Shown: positions 15,970 through 24,531, counted from the stretch's first letter. The stretch: DNA of 26,732 nt from Bacteroidales bacterium UBA1309 (GCA_002307185.1 DBTT01000030.1:1-26732), one strand, 5' to 3'. Notes: generated from the letters alone by a model not told the origin. Numbers and translations: made by a program.

Positions 15970-17469
15970 ATGAACATATACAAGTACTTGCTTTTTTTCA
16001 TACTAATTGCCGGACTCCTTGCTGCGTGCGGGGAATCCGAAGAGGCGATGAGCGAAACCTTATCCTATGGCTCCTTATCCATTGACCAAGATAGCCTCCA
16101 TTTTGCATCCTCCGGGGGAAAAGACACCATCAACCTCACGAGCGATGTGGTCTGGTTCATCACCTTCCAATCTTCATCCTGGTGCAGGCCCTCCATACAG
16201 ACAGCCAAAGGGAATGCGAAAGTGATTGTCACCGCGGATGAAAACGATTCAACGGCTTTCAGGACCCAAACTTTTACCCTCTCTGCTGCGGGACACGACA
16301 CTATCGTTATCACCATAACTCAATCCAGCACAGAGGACGAAGACGAAACGGATTATTCCGAATACATCACTCCCGACCAAACCGATATGCGGGAGTTGGA
16401 TGCATTGGAGTTTTCGAAACTGATGGGAGTAGGCTGGAACATAGGCAATTCCTTGGAGTCCATCACTGTTAGCGGCGGGGTATATTCCGGCAGCGAAACA
16501 TCTTGGGGAAACCCCTCCGTCACGAAGCAATTAATTGATTCGGTGAAAGATGCAGGTTTTAACGCTATCCGGATACCAGTCTCATGGTCCCACAAGCTCG
16601 ACAACACATCCACTTACAAAATATCCACTTCGTGGAAAAAGAGAGTGGCAGAAGTGGTCAACTACGCCTTGGACAACGACATGTTCGTCATCATCAACGT
16701 CCATTGGGATGGCGGTTGGATGAACGACCCTACTTATGATAGCCAAACGTCCATCAATGCCAAACTTGATTCCCTTTGGAAACAAATAGCCATCTATTTT
16801 AGGGATTACGATGACAGGCTCTTGTTTGCAGGAACCAACGAAGTGCATGTCGCTGATAACTATGGGACACCGACTTCGGAAAACATTGCCGTTCAGAATT
16901 CGTTCAACCAGACTTTTGTCAACGCTGTCAGAGCTACCGGTGGCCGGAATTTCTACAGGCAATTGATTGTCCAGGCCTATAATACGAATATTGAAAATGC
17001 TTGCAGCTATTTGACCATGCCCGACGACCAAGTGGAGAACCGCTTGATGGCCGAAGTGCATTTCTACGACCCTTACGATTTTGCTCTTCAAGAAAGCACT
17101 GGCTATACAACACAATGGGGTGAAAACTACATCGGCGGAGATGTTTCTTCTTGGGGGCAGGAAGATTGGGTGGACGAGGCCTTTGGCATGATGAAAACAT
17201 ATTTCGTGGACAAAGGAGTTCCCGTGATTCTCGGAGAATACGGTGCCTTGCTCCGCACAATGCTCGACACGGATGCAGAGGCTGCTCATGTTGCCGCACG
17301 AAACTATTACCTGAATTACATAACCAAGACGGCCAAAGCAAATGGATTGGTCCCCTTCTATTGGGACAACGGTGTCACCGGAAACAACGGATTCGGGCTA
17401 TTTGACCGTAGCACTGGGCAAAAAGCACATTCTGACGCCATAAGTGCCATCATCAGTGCCGGGAATTGA
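15970..17469 (+). CDS. BACON-GH5 endo-glucanase lipoprotein (probable endo-xyloglucanase)
   Basis: This 499-aa protein has a strong lipobox (GLLAAC, Cys20) followed by acidic residues (GESEE), which points to a surface-exposed lipoprotein. A BACON domain covers about residues 35-118 (LHFASSGGKDTINLTSD, FTLSAAGHDTIVITITQ), then a short acidic linker. The GH5 barrel spans about 145-495, with RIPVSW, INVHWDGGW, acid/base Glu291 in GTNEVH and nucleophile Glu423 in ILGEYGA. The motif set resembles subfamily 4, which holds the surface endo-xyloglucanases that start breakdown. BACON plus GH5 is the architecture of the key surface enzyme in the best-studied xyloglucan locus. Other beta-1,4-glucanase specificities cannot be excluded from motifs alone. 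No truncation or missing residue is seen. Confidence 0.95.
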   Translation: MNIYKYLLFFILIAGLLAACGESEEAMSETLSYGSLSIDQDSLHFASSGGKDTINLTSDVVWFITFQSSSWCRPSIQTAKGNAKVIVTADENDSTAFRTQTFTLSAAGHDTIVITITQSSTEDEDETDYSEYITPDQTDMRELDALEFSKLMGVGWNIGNSLESITVSGGVYSGSETSWGNPSVTKQLIDSVKDAGFNAIRIPVSWSHKLDNTSTYKISTSWKKRVAEVVNYALDNDMFVIINVHWDGGWMNDPTYDSQTSINAKLDSLWKQIAIYFRDYDDRLLFAGTNEVHVADNYGTPTSENIAVQNSFNQTFVNAVRATGGRNFYRQLIVQAYNTNIENACSYLTMPDDQVENRLMAEVHFYDPYDFALQESTGYTTQWGENYIGGDVSSWGQEDWVDEAFGMMKTYFVDKGVPVILGEYGALLRTMLDTDAEAAHVAARNYYLNYITKTAKANGLVPFYWDNGVTGNNGFGLFDRSTGQKAHSDAISAIISAGN

Positions 17470-17474
17470 AAAAT

Positions 17475-17506
17475 AGTGAACAAGGAAACGAGTGAACAGG
17501 CAAAGC
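17475..17506. repeat. Two 16-bp tandem repeats between GH5 and GH2
   Basis: AGTGAACAAGGAAACG is followed directly by AGTGAACAGGCAAAGC. The repeat lies in the 97-bp gap between the two genes. Its role is unknown and it may be simple intergenic slippage. Confidence 0.4.
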
Positions 17507-17566
17507 AAGCAATTTTCACCTGATTCATTCACAGCGAACCTTAGTTATGAATAAAAAACATTTCAC

Positions 17567-20062
17567 ATGGGATTGATATTTCGCTTGACGCTATTGGTCG
17601 TGGCGTTGGTTTTCGCACATCCGGCTTTTGCCGGAGATGTGCAGAATTTCAACAGCGGATGGCGGTTTTCGCTTTCGGCAGACACCCTTGCATGCCAACC
17701 CAGATACAACGATGCGGATTGGCGGATCCTCGATTTGCCACACGATTGGAGCATCGAAAGCGATTTTTCGTTGAAATATCCATCCACCCCGGGTTCAGGT
17801 GCTTTGCCCGGGGGAATCGGTTGGTACAGGAAAACGTTCACCTTGAACAGATCGGCAAACAAGAACTATTATATCGATTTCGATGGCATTTACTGGAACA
17901 GCAAGGTTTGGCTCAATGGCCATTTTCTGGGCCATCGCCCGAACGGCTACATCTCGTTCAGATACGATTTGACGCCATACCTTAATGCTTCCGGAAAAAA
18001 TGTCATCGCTGTTCAAGTCAATAATTCGCAACAGCCCAATTCCCGTTGGTACACCGGATCGGGGATTTATCGGAATGTGTGGCTAACGACCACGGGAAAA
18101 GTACAGATTGCCCATTGGGGAACTTATGTGACAACGCCAAAAATATCCGATTCCAACGCCCTCGTGGAAGTGGAGACCTCTATCGAGAATACAAATGGGC
18201 AAGTTGGAAAATTCGAATTGAAAACAATCATAACCAATGCAAAAGGGATAAAAGCAGGGGAAACGACCGCACCGATATCTTTCGCACTGGGTAAAAACCA
18301 AACAGTGAAGCAGAAGATTTCCATCTCCAAACCCATCCTTTGGTCGGTGGAAAAACCTTACCTCTACCAAGTGACAAACATCGTTTTGCAGAATGGTAAG
18401 CCGATCGACCAGCAAAATACTTCCTTGGGAATTCGGTTCTTCCATTTTGATGCCGAAAAGGGATTTTTTCTAAATGGAAAACCATTAAAGATCAAAGGCG
18501 TTTGCATGCACCACGACCTGGGCTGCCTTGGCACAGCAGTGAACATCCGTGCCATCGAACGGCAATTAGAGATTTTGAAGCAAATGGGATGCAATGCGAT
18601 ACGCACTTCGCACAATGCACCGGCACCCGAGTTGCTCGACTTGTGCGACCGCATGGGATTTATCGTGATGGACGAAGCCTTGGACATCTGGCGAAAGAAA
18701 AAATCACCTTTCGATTATTCCAATTATTTCAACGAATGGCACGAACGGGATTTGACCGATCTGATTCTGAGGGACAGGAATCATCCTTCCGTGTTTCTCT
18801 GGAGCATTGGCAACGAGGTGCTGGAGCAATGGTCGAATATCAACGCCGACACGCTCAATTTGCAGCAGGCCAACCTGATCCTGAACTTTGCCAACACCCT
18901 CAACAAAAAGGATTTGGACACCACTTCTCTGCACGTCAATTCGCTGTTGACCATCAAATTGGCCAACACAGTCCGTGATTTAGACAAAACCCGACCGGTG
19001 ACTGCCGGAAATAACGAACCGGAACCGTCCAACCACGTTCTACGTTCGGGAGCGATGGATATAGTTGGATTCAACTACCATGAGTACAACTGGGGAGATG
19101 CTTTCCACAAGAAGTTTCCCAATCAAAAATTAATCATTACCGAATCCACGTCCGCATTGATGTCGCGCGGCTACTACGAAATGCCTTCCGACAGCATCCG
19201 CATGTGGCCAAAGCGGTGGGACATTCCCTTCGACCGTCCCGTTCATCATTGTTCTTCTTACGACAACTGCCACGTACCTTGGGGAAGCACACACGAAGAA
19301 AGCTGGAATTTGGTGAAAAAATACGATCACATTTCGGGGTTGTTTCTCTGGACAGGATTCGATTATTTGGGCGAGCCAACGCCATTTTGGTGGCCGTCGC
19401 GGAGCTCCTATTTTGGGGTAGTCGATTTGGCTGGATTTCCGAAGGATGCGTTCTATATGTATCAAAGCGAATGGGCCGACAAGCCGGTGCTGCATATTTT
19501 CCCTCATTGGAATTGGGAAGCAGGAAAGACCGTGGATGTGTGGGCATACTACAGCCAAGCGGAGGAAGTGGAACTCTTCCTGAACGGAAAATCATTGGAA
19601 AAAAAACAGAAACAAGGCGACACGCTCCACGTCATGTGGCGAGTACCGTTTGAGGCTGGAACATTAAAAGCCGTTTCGTCTAAAAACGGAAAAGTGGTGC
19701 TGGCTCAGGAAATCCAAACGGCAGGAGATCCAGTCGCCATTCGGTTGAAAGCAGACCGAAACAACCTCAAGGCTGATGGCCAGGATTTGTCGTTTGTGAC
19801 GGCAGAAGTGGTTGATTCGAAAGGCATAGCTGTACCGACAGCCAATAATTTGCTGCGCTTTTCGGTTGTTGGTGAAGGATTTATTGCTGGAACGGACAAC
19901 GGCGATCCCACCGATTCCTCGTCTCTGAAAAAGCCCGAACGGCACCTTTTCAGTGGGAAAGCATTGGTCGTTATCCAAACTAAGAAAAAAATTGGGAAAA
20001 TTCGGTTAAAAGTTTCTTCAAATGGATTAAAAGATGCAATTTTGGAGTTGAACCTTCATTAG
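17567..20062 (+). CDS. GH2 beta-galactosidase, secreted
   Basis: This 831-aa family GH2 enzyme has a signal peptide ending in HPAFA and no lipobox, so it is probably periplasmic. Domains in order are a jelly-roll sugar-binding domain at about 27-195 (GGIGWYRKTF, SRWYTGSGIYRNVWL), an Ig-like domain to about 300, and the barrel with acid/base Glu417 (WSIGNEV) and nucleophile Glu526 (IITESTSA). A DUF4982-like domain follows at about 640-705, with a C-terminal invasin/Big-like domain after it. This layout is common for Bacteroidota beta-galactosidases. In the locus it would remove the galactose capping xylosyl side chains so that GH31 can act. Beta-glucuronidase or beta-mannosidase activity is less likely from the motifs. 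A nine-codon frame, MNKKHFTWD, starts at 17547 and overlaps this start out of frame. It could be a leader or chance. Confidence 0.93.
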   Translation: MGLIFRLTLLVVALVFAHPAFAGDVQNFNSGWRFSLSADTLACQPRYNDADWRILDLPHDWSIESDFSLKYPSTPGSGALPGGIGWYRKTFTLNRSANKNYYIDFDGIYWNSKVWLNGHFLGHRPNGYISFRYDLTPYLNASGKNVIAVQVNNSQQPNSRWYTGSGIYRNVWLTTTGKVQIAHWGTYVTTPKISDSNALVEVETSIENTNGQVGKFELKTIITNAKGIKAGETTAPISFALGKNQTVKQKISISKPILWSVEKPYLYQVTNIVLQNGKPIDQQNTSLGIRFFHFDAEKGFFLNGKPLKIKGVCMHHDLGCLGTAVNIRAIERQLEILKQMGCNAIRTSHNAPAPELLDLCDRMGFIVMDEALDIWRKKKSPFDYSNYFNEWHERDLTDLILRDRNHPSVFLWSIGNEVLEQWSNINADTLNLQQANLILNFANTLNKKDLDTTSLHVNSLLTIKLANTVRDLDKTRPVTAGNNEPEPSNHVLRSGAMDIVGFNYHEYNWGDAFHKKFPNQKLIITESTSALMSRGYYEMPSDSIRMWPKRWDIPFDRPVHHCSSYDNCHVPWGSTHEESWNLVKKYDHISGLFLWTGFDYLGEPTPFWWPSRSSYFGVVDLAGFPKDAFYMYQSEWADKPVLHIFPHWNWEAGKTVDVWAYYSQAEEVELFLNGKSLEKKQKQGDTLHVMWRVPFEAGTLKAVSSKNGKVVLAQEIQTAGDPVAIRLKADRNNLKADGQDLSFVTAEVVDSKGIAVPTANNLLRFSVVGEGFIAGTDNGDPTDSSSLKKPERHLFSGKALVVIQTKKKIGKIRLKVSSNGLKDAILELNLH

Positions 20063-20108
20063 CGAATTTGCATATCAGCCTGTTCGCTGCTCTAAAAAAA
20101 TCAATATT

Positions 20109-22046
20109 ATGAACGCCTTAAAGTCATTATTTCTAACCAGTAGCTTGCTGCTTGCTACCTTATCGCAGGCAACGGTGAAACTACCTGCCATTTTTTCCGA
20201 CAACATGGTTCTGCAACAGAACAAAGCCATCCAAATATGGGGCTGGGCGGACAAGGGAGAAACAGTGGAAGTTCGTTTCCAGAATCAGACTCGCAAAGTG
20301 AAAGCCGACAAATCGGGCAACTGGGCCATTGCCCTTGACCCGCAAACACATGGCGGCCCTTACACCCTCGAGGTGAAAGGAAAATCCAATCACATAACAT
20401 TCTCCGATGTACTTATCGGGGAAGTTTGGCTCTGCTCCGGCCAATCGAACATGGAATTCGCCGTGAAAAATGCCAACAATGCACCGGTAGAAATCAGCCG
20501 TGCCAATTTCCCGCAAATACGATCCTTCAATGTCACCAAAGCCATCGGCACACAACCCAAAAACGACTTCGATGGTAGTTGGAAAGTATGTTCACCCGCC
20601 ACTGTCGCCGATTTTTCGGCAGTAGCCTATTTCTTCGCCCTAAACCTCTACAAAGAACTCGGGATTCCTGTCGGTATCATCAACTCCTCGTGGGGCGGCA
20701 CCGACATCGAGACTTGGATCAGCGAACCCACTTTCAACCAATTGCCGACACAATTCAGCAAACGATACGACGGAAAAAAGATTGGCAACATCGACCAATT
20801 CCTCAAAGACAATAGTTCCCTTAAAATGGCTTATTTGAAAGCAATGGACAACGACCCTGGAATTTCCGAAAAATGGTTTTTGCCCGAAACGAACATTGCT
20901 TCTTGGCCAACCATGCCGATTCCTCAATTGTGGGAGGGCTTGCTGGGCGACATCGACGGCATTGTGTGGTACAGTTTTTCACTTGACTTACCAAAAGAAG
21001 ACGCTGGAAAAACAGCCGTCATACAACTGGGGCCAATCGATGACAACGAAATCACATGGGTGAACGGACAAGCTGTCGGACACACCGACGGATACACCCT
21101 CAACCGGCAATACAGCATTCCTGAAAACGTGCTGGTTGCTGGCAAAAACCGGATCACCGTGAAGATCACCGACTTTTATGGCGGCGGCGGATTTTATGGA
21201 AAGGCGGAAGATATTTACCTGGAAGTGAATGGAAAAAAATACCCTTTGGCCGGAAATTGGCACTACAAACTGGCGGTCACCAACAAGCAATTCAACTTCG
21301 TGGAGCCTTCGCCAAACATGCAGCCATCGTTGCTTTTCAATGCCATGATACATCCCATTACGAGGTTTCCGATCGCTGGAGCGATTTGGTATCAAGGAGA
21401 AAACAATTCAGGACAGGCATACAACTACAAGAGCCTCTTCCCCACCCTTATCAACGACTGGCGCAAACAATGGCATTCGGAATTCCCGTTCTATTGGGTG
21501 CAGTTGGCCAATTATTTATCCAAAAACGAGGCACCTTCCGAGAGTAATTGGGCAGAGCTTCGCCAAGCTCAAAGCTTGGCCCTTTCCTTGCCGAATACGG
21601 GGCAAGCCGTCATCACCGACATTGGCGATGCGAACGACATTCATCCGAAAAACAAACAAGATGTGGGTCGCCGACTGGCATTGATTGCCTTGAACAAGAC
21701 CTATGGGAAAACAAACCTGGCGTATTCAGGGCCTACCTTCAGATCTATCGAAATAAAGGGTCCAAAAGCCATTATTGGGTTCGATCATATTGGCGGAGGG
21801 TTGACCACGACAAGCAAATACGGTTATGTGGAAGGATTCTCCATAGCAGGAAAGGATAAAAAGTTCGTGTGGGCAAAAGCCTATATCGATGGAAACAATG
21901 TAATTGTGTATTCAGACAAAGTGAGTGAGCCTGTGGCCGTGCGTTTTGCATGGGCCAACAATCCCGATGTGAATCTCTACAACAAGGAGGGATTGCCAGC
22001 CGCCCCTTTTCAGACAGACGACTGGAAGTGGTCCACTCAGTATTAA
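20109..22046 (+). CDS. CE20-like acetylesterase (SASA domain with jelly-roll insert)
   Basis: This 645-aa protein of the sialate O-acetylesterase/SGNH type has a signal peptide ending in LSQA. The nucleophile motif is WLCSGQSNME (Ser113), and the Asp/His pair is in DANDIHP (Asp510, His512). A beta-galactosidase-type jelly-roll domain is inserted at about residues 275-375 (IVWYSFSLDLP, ITWVNGQAVGHTDGY), and the barrel resumes with AIWYQGENNSG. Enzymes of this plan, classed as CE20, are known to deacetylate xyloglucan oligosaccharides. Here the gene is 46 bp after GH2 and is the last of the operon, so acetyl-xyloglucan is the likely target. The name sialate esterase is historical and nothing else in the locus suggests sialic acid. 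It is probably periplasmic. Confidence 0.92.
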   Translation: MNALKSLFLTSSLLLATLSQATVKLPAIFSDNMVLQQNKAIQIWGWADKGETVEVRFQNQTRKVKADKSGNWAIALDPQTHGGPYTLEVKGKSNHITFSDVLIGEVWLCSGQSNMEFAVKNANNAPVEISRANFPQIRSFNVTKAIGTQPKNDFDGSWKVCSPATVADFSAVAYFFALNLYKELGIPVGIINSSWGGTDIETWISEPTFNQLPTQFSKRYDGKKIGNIDQFLKDNSSLKMAYLKAMDNDPGISEKWFLPETNIASWPTMPIPQLWEGLLGDIDGIVWYSFSLDLPKEDAGKTAVIQLGPIDDNEITWVNGQAVGHTDGYTLNRQYSIPENVLVAGKNRITVKITDFYGGGGFYGKAEDIYLEVNGKKYPLAGNWHYKLAVTNKQFNFVEPSPNMQPSLLFNAMIHPITRFPIAGAIWYQGENNSGQAYNYKSLFPTLINDWRKQWHSEFPFYWVQLANYLSKNEAPSESNWAELRQAQSLALSLPNTGQAVITDIGDANDIHPKNKQDVGRRLALIALNKTYGKTNLAYSGPTFRSIEIKGPKAIIGFDHIGGGLTTTSKYGYVEGFSIAGKDKKFVWAKAYIDGNNVIVYSDKVSEPVAVRFAWANNPDVNLYNKEGLPAAPFQTDDWKWSTQY

Positions 22047-22067
22047 TTTCATTTAATGGTTAAGAGG

Positions 22068-22099
22068 AAAAGGCTTGCATGGGATATGTAGGCCTTTTT
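22068..22099 (+). terminator. Intrinsic terminator of the PUL operon
   Basis: A 13-bp stem pairs AAAAGGCTTGCAT at 22068-22080 with ATGTAGGCCTTTT at 22086-22098, with two G-T pairs and a GGGAT loop. It ends in a run of five T. It lies 22 bp after the esterase stop codon, the expected place to end the GH31-to-esterase transcript. Confidence 0.85.
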
Positions 22100-22190
22100 G
22101 AAGTTTTACGGGCGACTTTCAAGCTATAAGCTCGCAATTATATTCTCGTTTAACCCATATGAATTCGACCTAAAACAAAGCGTGGGAGTG

Positions 22191-22350
22191 TTTTTTTCAC
22201 GCAGGGAGCGCAAGGGTTTTTCGCATAAGTCGCAAAGACTAAAAATTCACTCTCGGCGTTCTTTGCATGTTTTTCCCTTTGCGCCTTTGCGTGAAACTGT
22301 ATTTTTTCACGCAGAAAACACAGGGGGTTTCGCAGAATTCACAGCGATTA
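22191..22350. repeat. Dispersed CACGCAAAG-type intergenic repeat
   Basis: TTTCACGCAGGGAGCGCAAGGG begins at 22195 and an imperfect inverted copy lies at 22275-22296 (CCCTTTGCGCCTTTGCGTGA and onward). A third TTTTTTCACGCAG occurs at 22302-22314, with further degenerate CACAG/CGCAG words to 22345. Similar CACGCAAAGGCGCAAAG strings are common as dispersed intergenic repeats in several bacterial groups. No gene is seen between 22100 and 22520. The exact 10-bp inverted repeat TTCGACCTAA (22164-22173) / TTAGGTCGAA (22415-22424) brackets the block. Confidence 0.6.
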
Positions 22351-22391
22351 ATAATTTTCCTTTGCTAATTCCGTGGTTAAATTAGGTTGCA

Positions 22392-22433
22392 TAGCATGCC
22401 ATCGTTTCGACTACTTAGGTCGAACTGATGCTA
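22392..22433. other. Two-part hairpin in the intergenic region
   Basis: An outer pair TAGCAT (22392-22397) / ATGCTA (22428-22433) encloses an inner pair TTCGAC / GTCGAA around a seven-base loop. There is no T-tract on either side, so it is not a standard terminator for the convergent GH125 gene. It competes with the longer-range TTCGACCTAA inverted repeat. Confidence 0.35.
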
Positions 22434-22520
22434 AAACAGAGAATGACAGGCTTATACTGAAAAGGGCTAAAAGCGATCGCTGCAGCTTATCACCGGACCT
22501 TGCCAAAGCCCTCCAGGATT

Positions 22521-23996
22521 CTAATTGATACTATTGAGCAGATCCACTTTGTTCTCGTTCACCAACTTCAAAATCAACTCGCCAAACAAGGTGTTTTGCC
22601 AAGCAAACCAAGGGCGGGTGAAATTCGTTGCATCATCCTTGTGGAAAGACTCGTGGATAAAACCTGTTCCCGCATCCGTATCAAGAAGCATTTTCACACA
22701 TGCCTTGATTTCATCGTCATTTTGGCTGGTAAAAGCCTTCATCATGATGCTCATTGGCCAAATCATGTCATATCCGATATGCGGGCCACCGATTCCTTCG
22801 CCGGCTTTCCCCTTGAAGAAATAAGGATTATCCTGGCTCCAAACAAAACGGCGGGTATTCTGATAAACACGATCGTTCTTGTTCACATCGCCCAGATAGG
22901 CCATTGCCAGTAGGCTGGGTGCATTTGCATCATCCATCATAAAGCGATTACCAAATCCATCCACCTCGTAGGCATAAATAGTGCCGTATTTCGGATGTTC
23001 GTAGGTAGCATATTTTTTGAGCGCCGTTTCCACTTCAGAAGCCAGATCGGTACATTGAGTAGCCAGATCAGCACGCTTGTTCACGACATTCAGGATTTCC
23101 GCAGCCTTGCGCAAGGAAGTCACTGCAAAGAAATTGGATGGAACAAGAAATTGAAGGATGGTGGCATCGTCCGAAGGCCGGAAGGAAGAAGCAATAAGCC
23201 CTACAGGGTTCACTGGATTCCCCAGACCTTGATTGCTAAGGCTGTCAAACGGTTTCTCTGTTTTGCGTTGGAATCTATATGGTCCATGATCGTTTTTACG
23301 TTGTTGTTCTTTGAATGTTTTCAGGATGTTCGTGATCGCTTTTATCCATTCTTCATCGAAAACACTTGCGTCTCCCGTCTCTTTCCAATATTCGTAAGCC
23401 AATCTCAATGGATAGCAAAGCGAATCAATTTCCCATTTGCGCTCATGCAACTCAGGCTTCATGTCGGTGAGGTCGGACATCCATTCTCCGTCAGGCACAG
23501 GCCCGTCGTTGAAGGCATTGGCATACGGATCGATGTTGATACACAAAAACTGGCGGCGTATCACCCCTTCAAGCATCTTCCTGAGTTCGGGATCTTTGTT
23601 GGCCAACGGCAAATAAGGCCACACTTGCGCACCCGAGTCGCGCAGCCACATGGCATGGATATCGCCAGTGTAAACAAATGTGTCGGGCTTTCCCCCTTTC
23701 GTTCTATAATGGACTGTTGTTTCCAATGTGTTAGGAAAACAATTTTCGAACATCCATGCCAATTTGGAATTCCTCAACAGCTTCTTCACTCGAACGATTT
23801 CGGCCTCCACGGCCTTCGATGCAAACAAACGCTCTTCCACTGGTGGACGGTTACTTTTATAAATTTGAAATTCAGGGTGACTGTTTACGATCGCAGTATT
23901 ATCATTGGGCAGCTTATATTCTGCAGCGCGAATGCCAATACTATATGCGAGCAAAGCGGTGGAAGCAATGTATGCTCCGATGTATCTATTTTTCAT
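22521..23996 (-). CDS. GH125 exo-alpha-1,6-mannosidase, secreted
   Basis: This 491-aa protein is a family GH125 enzyme of normal length. A signal peptide-like N-terminus ending around GIRAA is followed by the family motifs DIHAMWLRDSGAQVWPY, DGPVPDGEWMSDLTD, SSFRPSDDA, DDANAPSLLAMAY, GGPHIGYDMIWPMS and IHESFHKDD. Likely catalytic residues are Asp276 (RPSDD) as acid and Glu449 (HESF) as base. Their spacing of 173 residues equals that I recall between the published catalytic pair of the Clostridium perfringens enzyme. GH125 enzymes remove alpha-1,6-linked mannose, for example from N-glycans or yeast mannan. It is convergent with the PUL operon, beyond that operon's terminator, and has no GH92, GH76 or GH18 neighbour. 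A functional tie to xyloglucan use is therefore doubtful. It lacks a lipobox and is probably periplasmic. Confidence 0.94.
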   Translation of the reverse strand: MKNRYIGAYIASTALLAYSIGIRAAEYKLPNDNTAIVNSHPEFQIYKSNRPPVEERLFASKAVEAEIVRVKKLLRNSKLAWMFENCFPNTLETTVHYRTKGGKPDTFVYTGDIHAMWLRDSGAQVWPYLPLANKDPELRKMLEGVIRRQFLCINIDPYANAFNDGPVPDGEWMSDLTDMKPELHERKWEIDSLCYPLRLAYEYWKETGDASVFDEEWIKAITNILKTFKEQQRKNDHGPYRFQRKTEKPFDSLSNQGLGNPVNPVGLIASSFRPSDDATILQFLVPSNFFAVTSLRKAAEILNVVNKRADLATQCTDLASEVETALKKYATYEHPKYGTIYAYEVDGFGNRFMMDDANAPSLLAMAYLGDVNKNDRVYQNTRRFVWSQDNPYFFKGKAGEGIGGPHIGYDMIWPMSIMMKAFTSQNDDEIKACVKMLLDTDAGTGFIHESFHKDDATNFTRPWFAWQNTLFGELILKLVNENKVDLLNSIN

Positions 23997-24178
23997 GCTA
24001 TAAAATAATGATTAATATTACAACGTTTGTTTTTTGAAATAGTTGTGTATCGCTCATCTTTTTGTAGATATGAAAAAAAGCCTCATGGCAGGAGTTTGAT
24101 GGCTCTATCGGGCAGGTTGCGCTACCGCTTTGAGAAAGAAGCCACTCCCCTATTTTCAAAATATTTGGAATTTAAAAA
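23997..24178. other. Intergenic between GH125 and tRNA, no gene seen
   Basis: I see no supported gene. Reading frames that cross this stretch run into the tRNA gene or the antisense of GH125. No TAnnTTTG element is evident upstream of GH125 on the minus strand. Confidence 0.5.
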
Positions 24179-24210
24179 TTTGCAAAATCGAATAAAATGT
24201 AGTAATATTG
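24179..24210 (+). promoter_or_regulatory. Promoter of the tRNA gene
   Basis: TTTG at 24179-24182 and TAATATTG at 24203-24210 are separated by 20 bp, matching the Bacteroidota -33/-7 promoter (TTTG, N19-20, TAnnTTTG) with one mismatch in the -7 box. Transcription would begin about 20 nt before the mature tRNA. Confidence 0.75.
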
Positions 24211-24239
24211 CATCCGCTTTTGAGGATCACTCAAAATCA

Positions 24240-24313
24240 GGTCCTATAGCTCAGTTGGTTAGAGCATCTGACTCATAATCAGGGGGTCCTTGGTTCAAGC
24301 CCAAGTGGGACCA
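24240..24313 (+). tRNA. tRNA with CAU anticodon (tRNA-Met, or tRNA-Ile2)
   Basis: The 74-nt cloverleaf is complete. The acceptor stem GGTCCTA pairs with TGGGACC with one G-T pair. The D arm is AGCTCAGTTGGTTAGAGC. The anticodon loop CTCATAA has CAT at 24274-24276 on a five-pair stem with one wobble, and the T arm is CTTGG-TTCAAGC-CCAAG. The terminal CCA is not encoded. The first base pair is G-C and the fold is not that of an initiator. An elongator methionine tRNA is most likely. An isoleucine tRNA whose CAU is converted with lysidine cannot be excluded by eye. Confidence 0.93.
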
Positions 24314-24320
24314 CTTAAGC

Positions 24321-24356
24321 AAAAAAGAGATAATATTTGACTATTGTCTCTTTTTT
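24321..24356 (+). terminator. Intrinsic terminator after the tRNA gene
   Basis: A 15-bp stem pairs AAAAAAGAGATAATA with TATTGTCTCTTTTTT, with one T-G pair and a six-base loop TTTGAC. It sits seven bases after the tRNA. The symmetric A and T tracts mean it could work on both strands. Confidence 0.88.
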
Positions 24357-24384
24357 CTTTTTATCTTACAACGAGTCGAAATCA

Positions 24385-24405
24385 GAATATAAAGAACTTA
24401 TATTC
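24385..24405. other. Short AT-rich palindrome
   Basis: GAATATAA and TTATATTC form an 8-bp stem around AGAAC, extendable by one A-T pair. No T-tract follows. A direct repeat of TTTGTACACGG lies further on at 24510-24520 and 24523-24533. No gene is seen between 24357 and 24531. Confidence 0.35.
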
Positions 24406-24531
24406 TAATAATTACAATTCCACACAAGGCAAGTTCGTTTTCAATCCAACAAGAATTTTCTTTCGTCCCTTCGCGGTCTGACCACCGTATTTTAGTCGAT
24501 TTACGGCACTTTGTACACGGTTTTTGTACAC

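Noticed and set aside
16582..17289. 235-codon open frame on the minus strand
   Set aside because: Antisense to the GH5 catalytic domain; not a protein-like sequence.
20109..22046. Sialic acid metabolism from the sialate O-acetylesterase similarity
   Set aside because: No sialidase, lyase or transporter for sialic acid is present; the jelly-roll insert and operon context fit a CE20 xyloglucan esterase better.
22995..24008. 337-codon open frame on the plus strand
   Set aside because: It is antisense to the GH125 gene, whose family motifs are unmistakable; the product has no recognisable motif and unnatural composition.
24070..24085. Terminator hairpin upstream of the tRNA (GCC-ATGA-GGC then T-run on the minus strand)
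   Set aside because: The stem is only three base pairs and it would lie upstream of GH125, where a terminator has no clear purpose.
24027..24278. 83-codon plus-strand frame ending in IAQLVRASDS
   Set aside because: Its 3' end is the tRNA gene itself; the rest is intergenic and includes the tRNA promoter.
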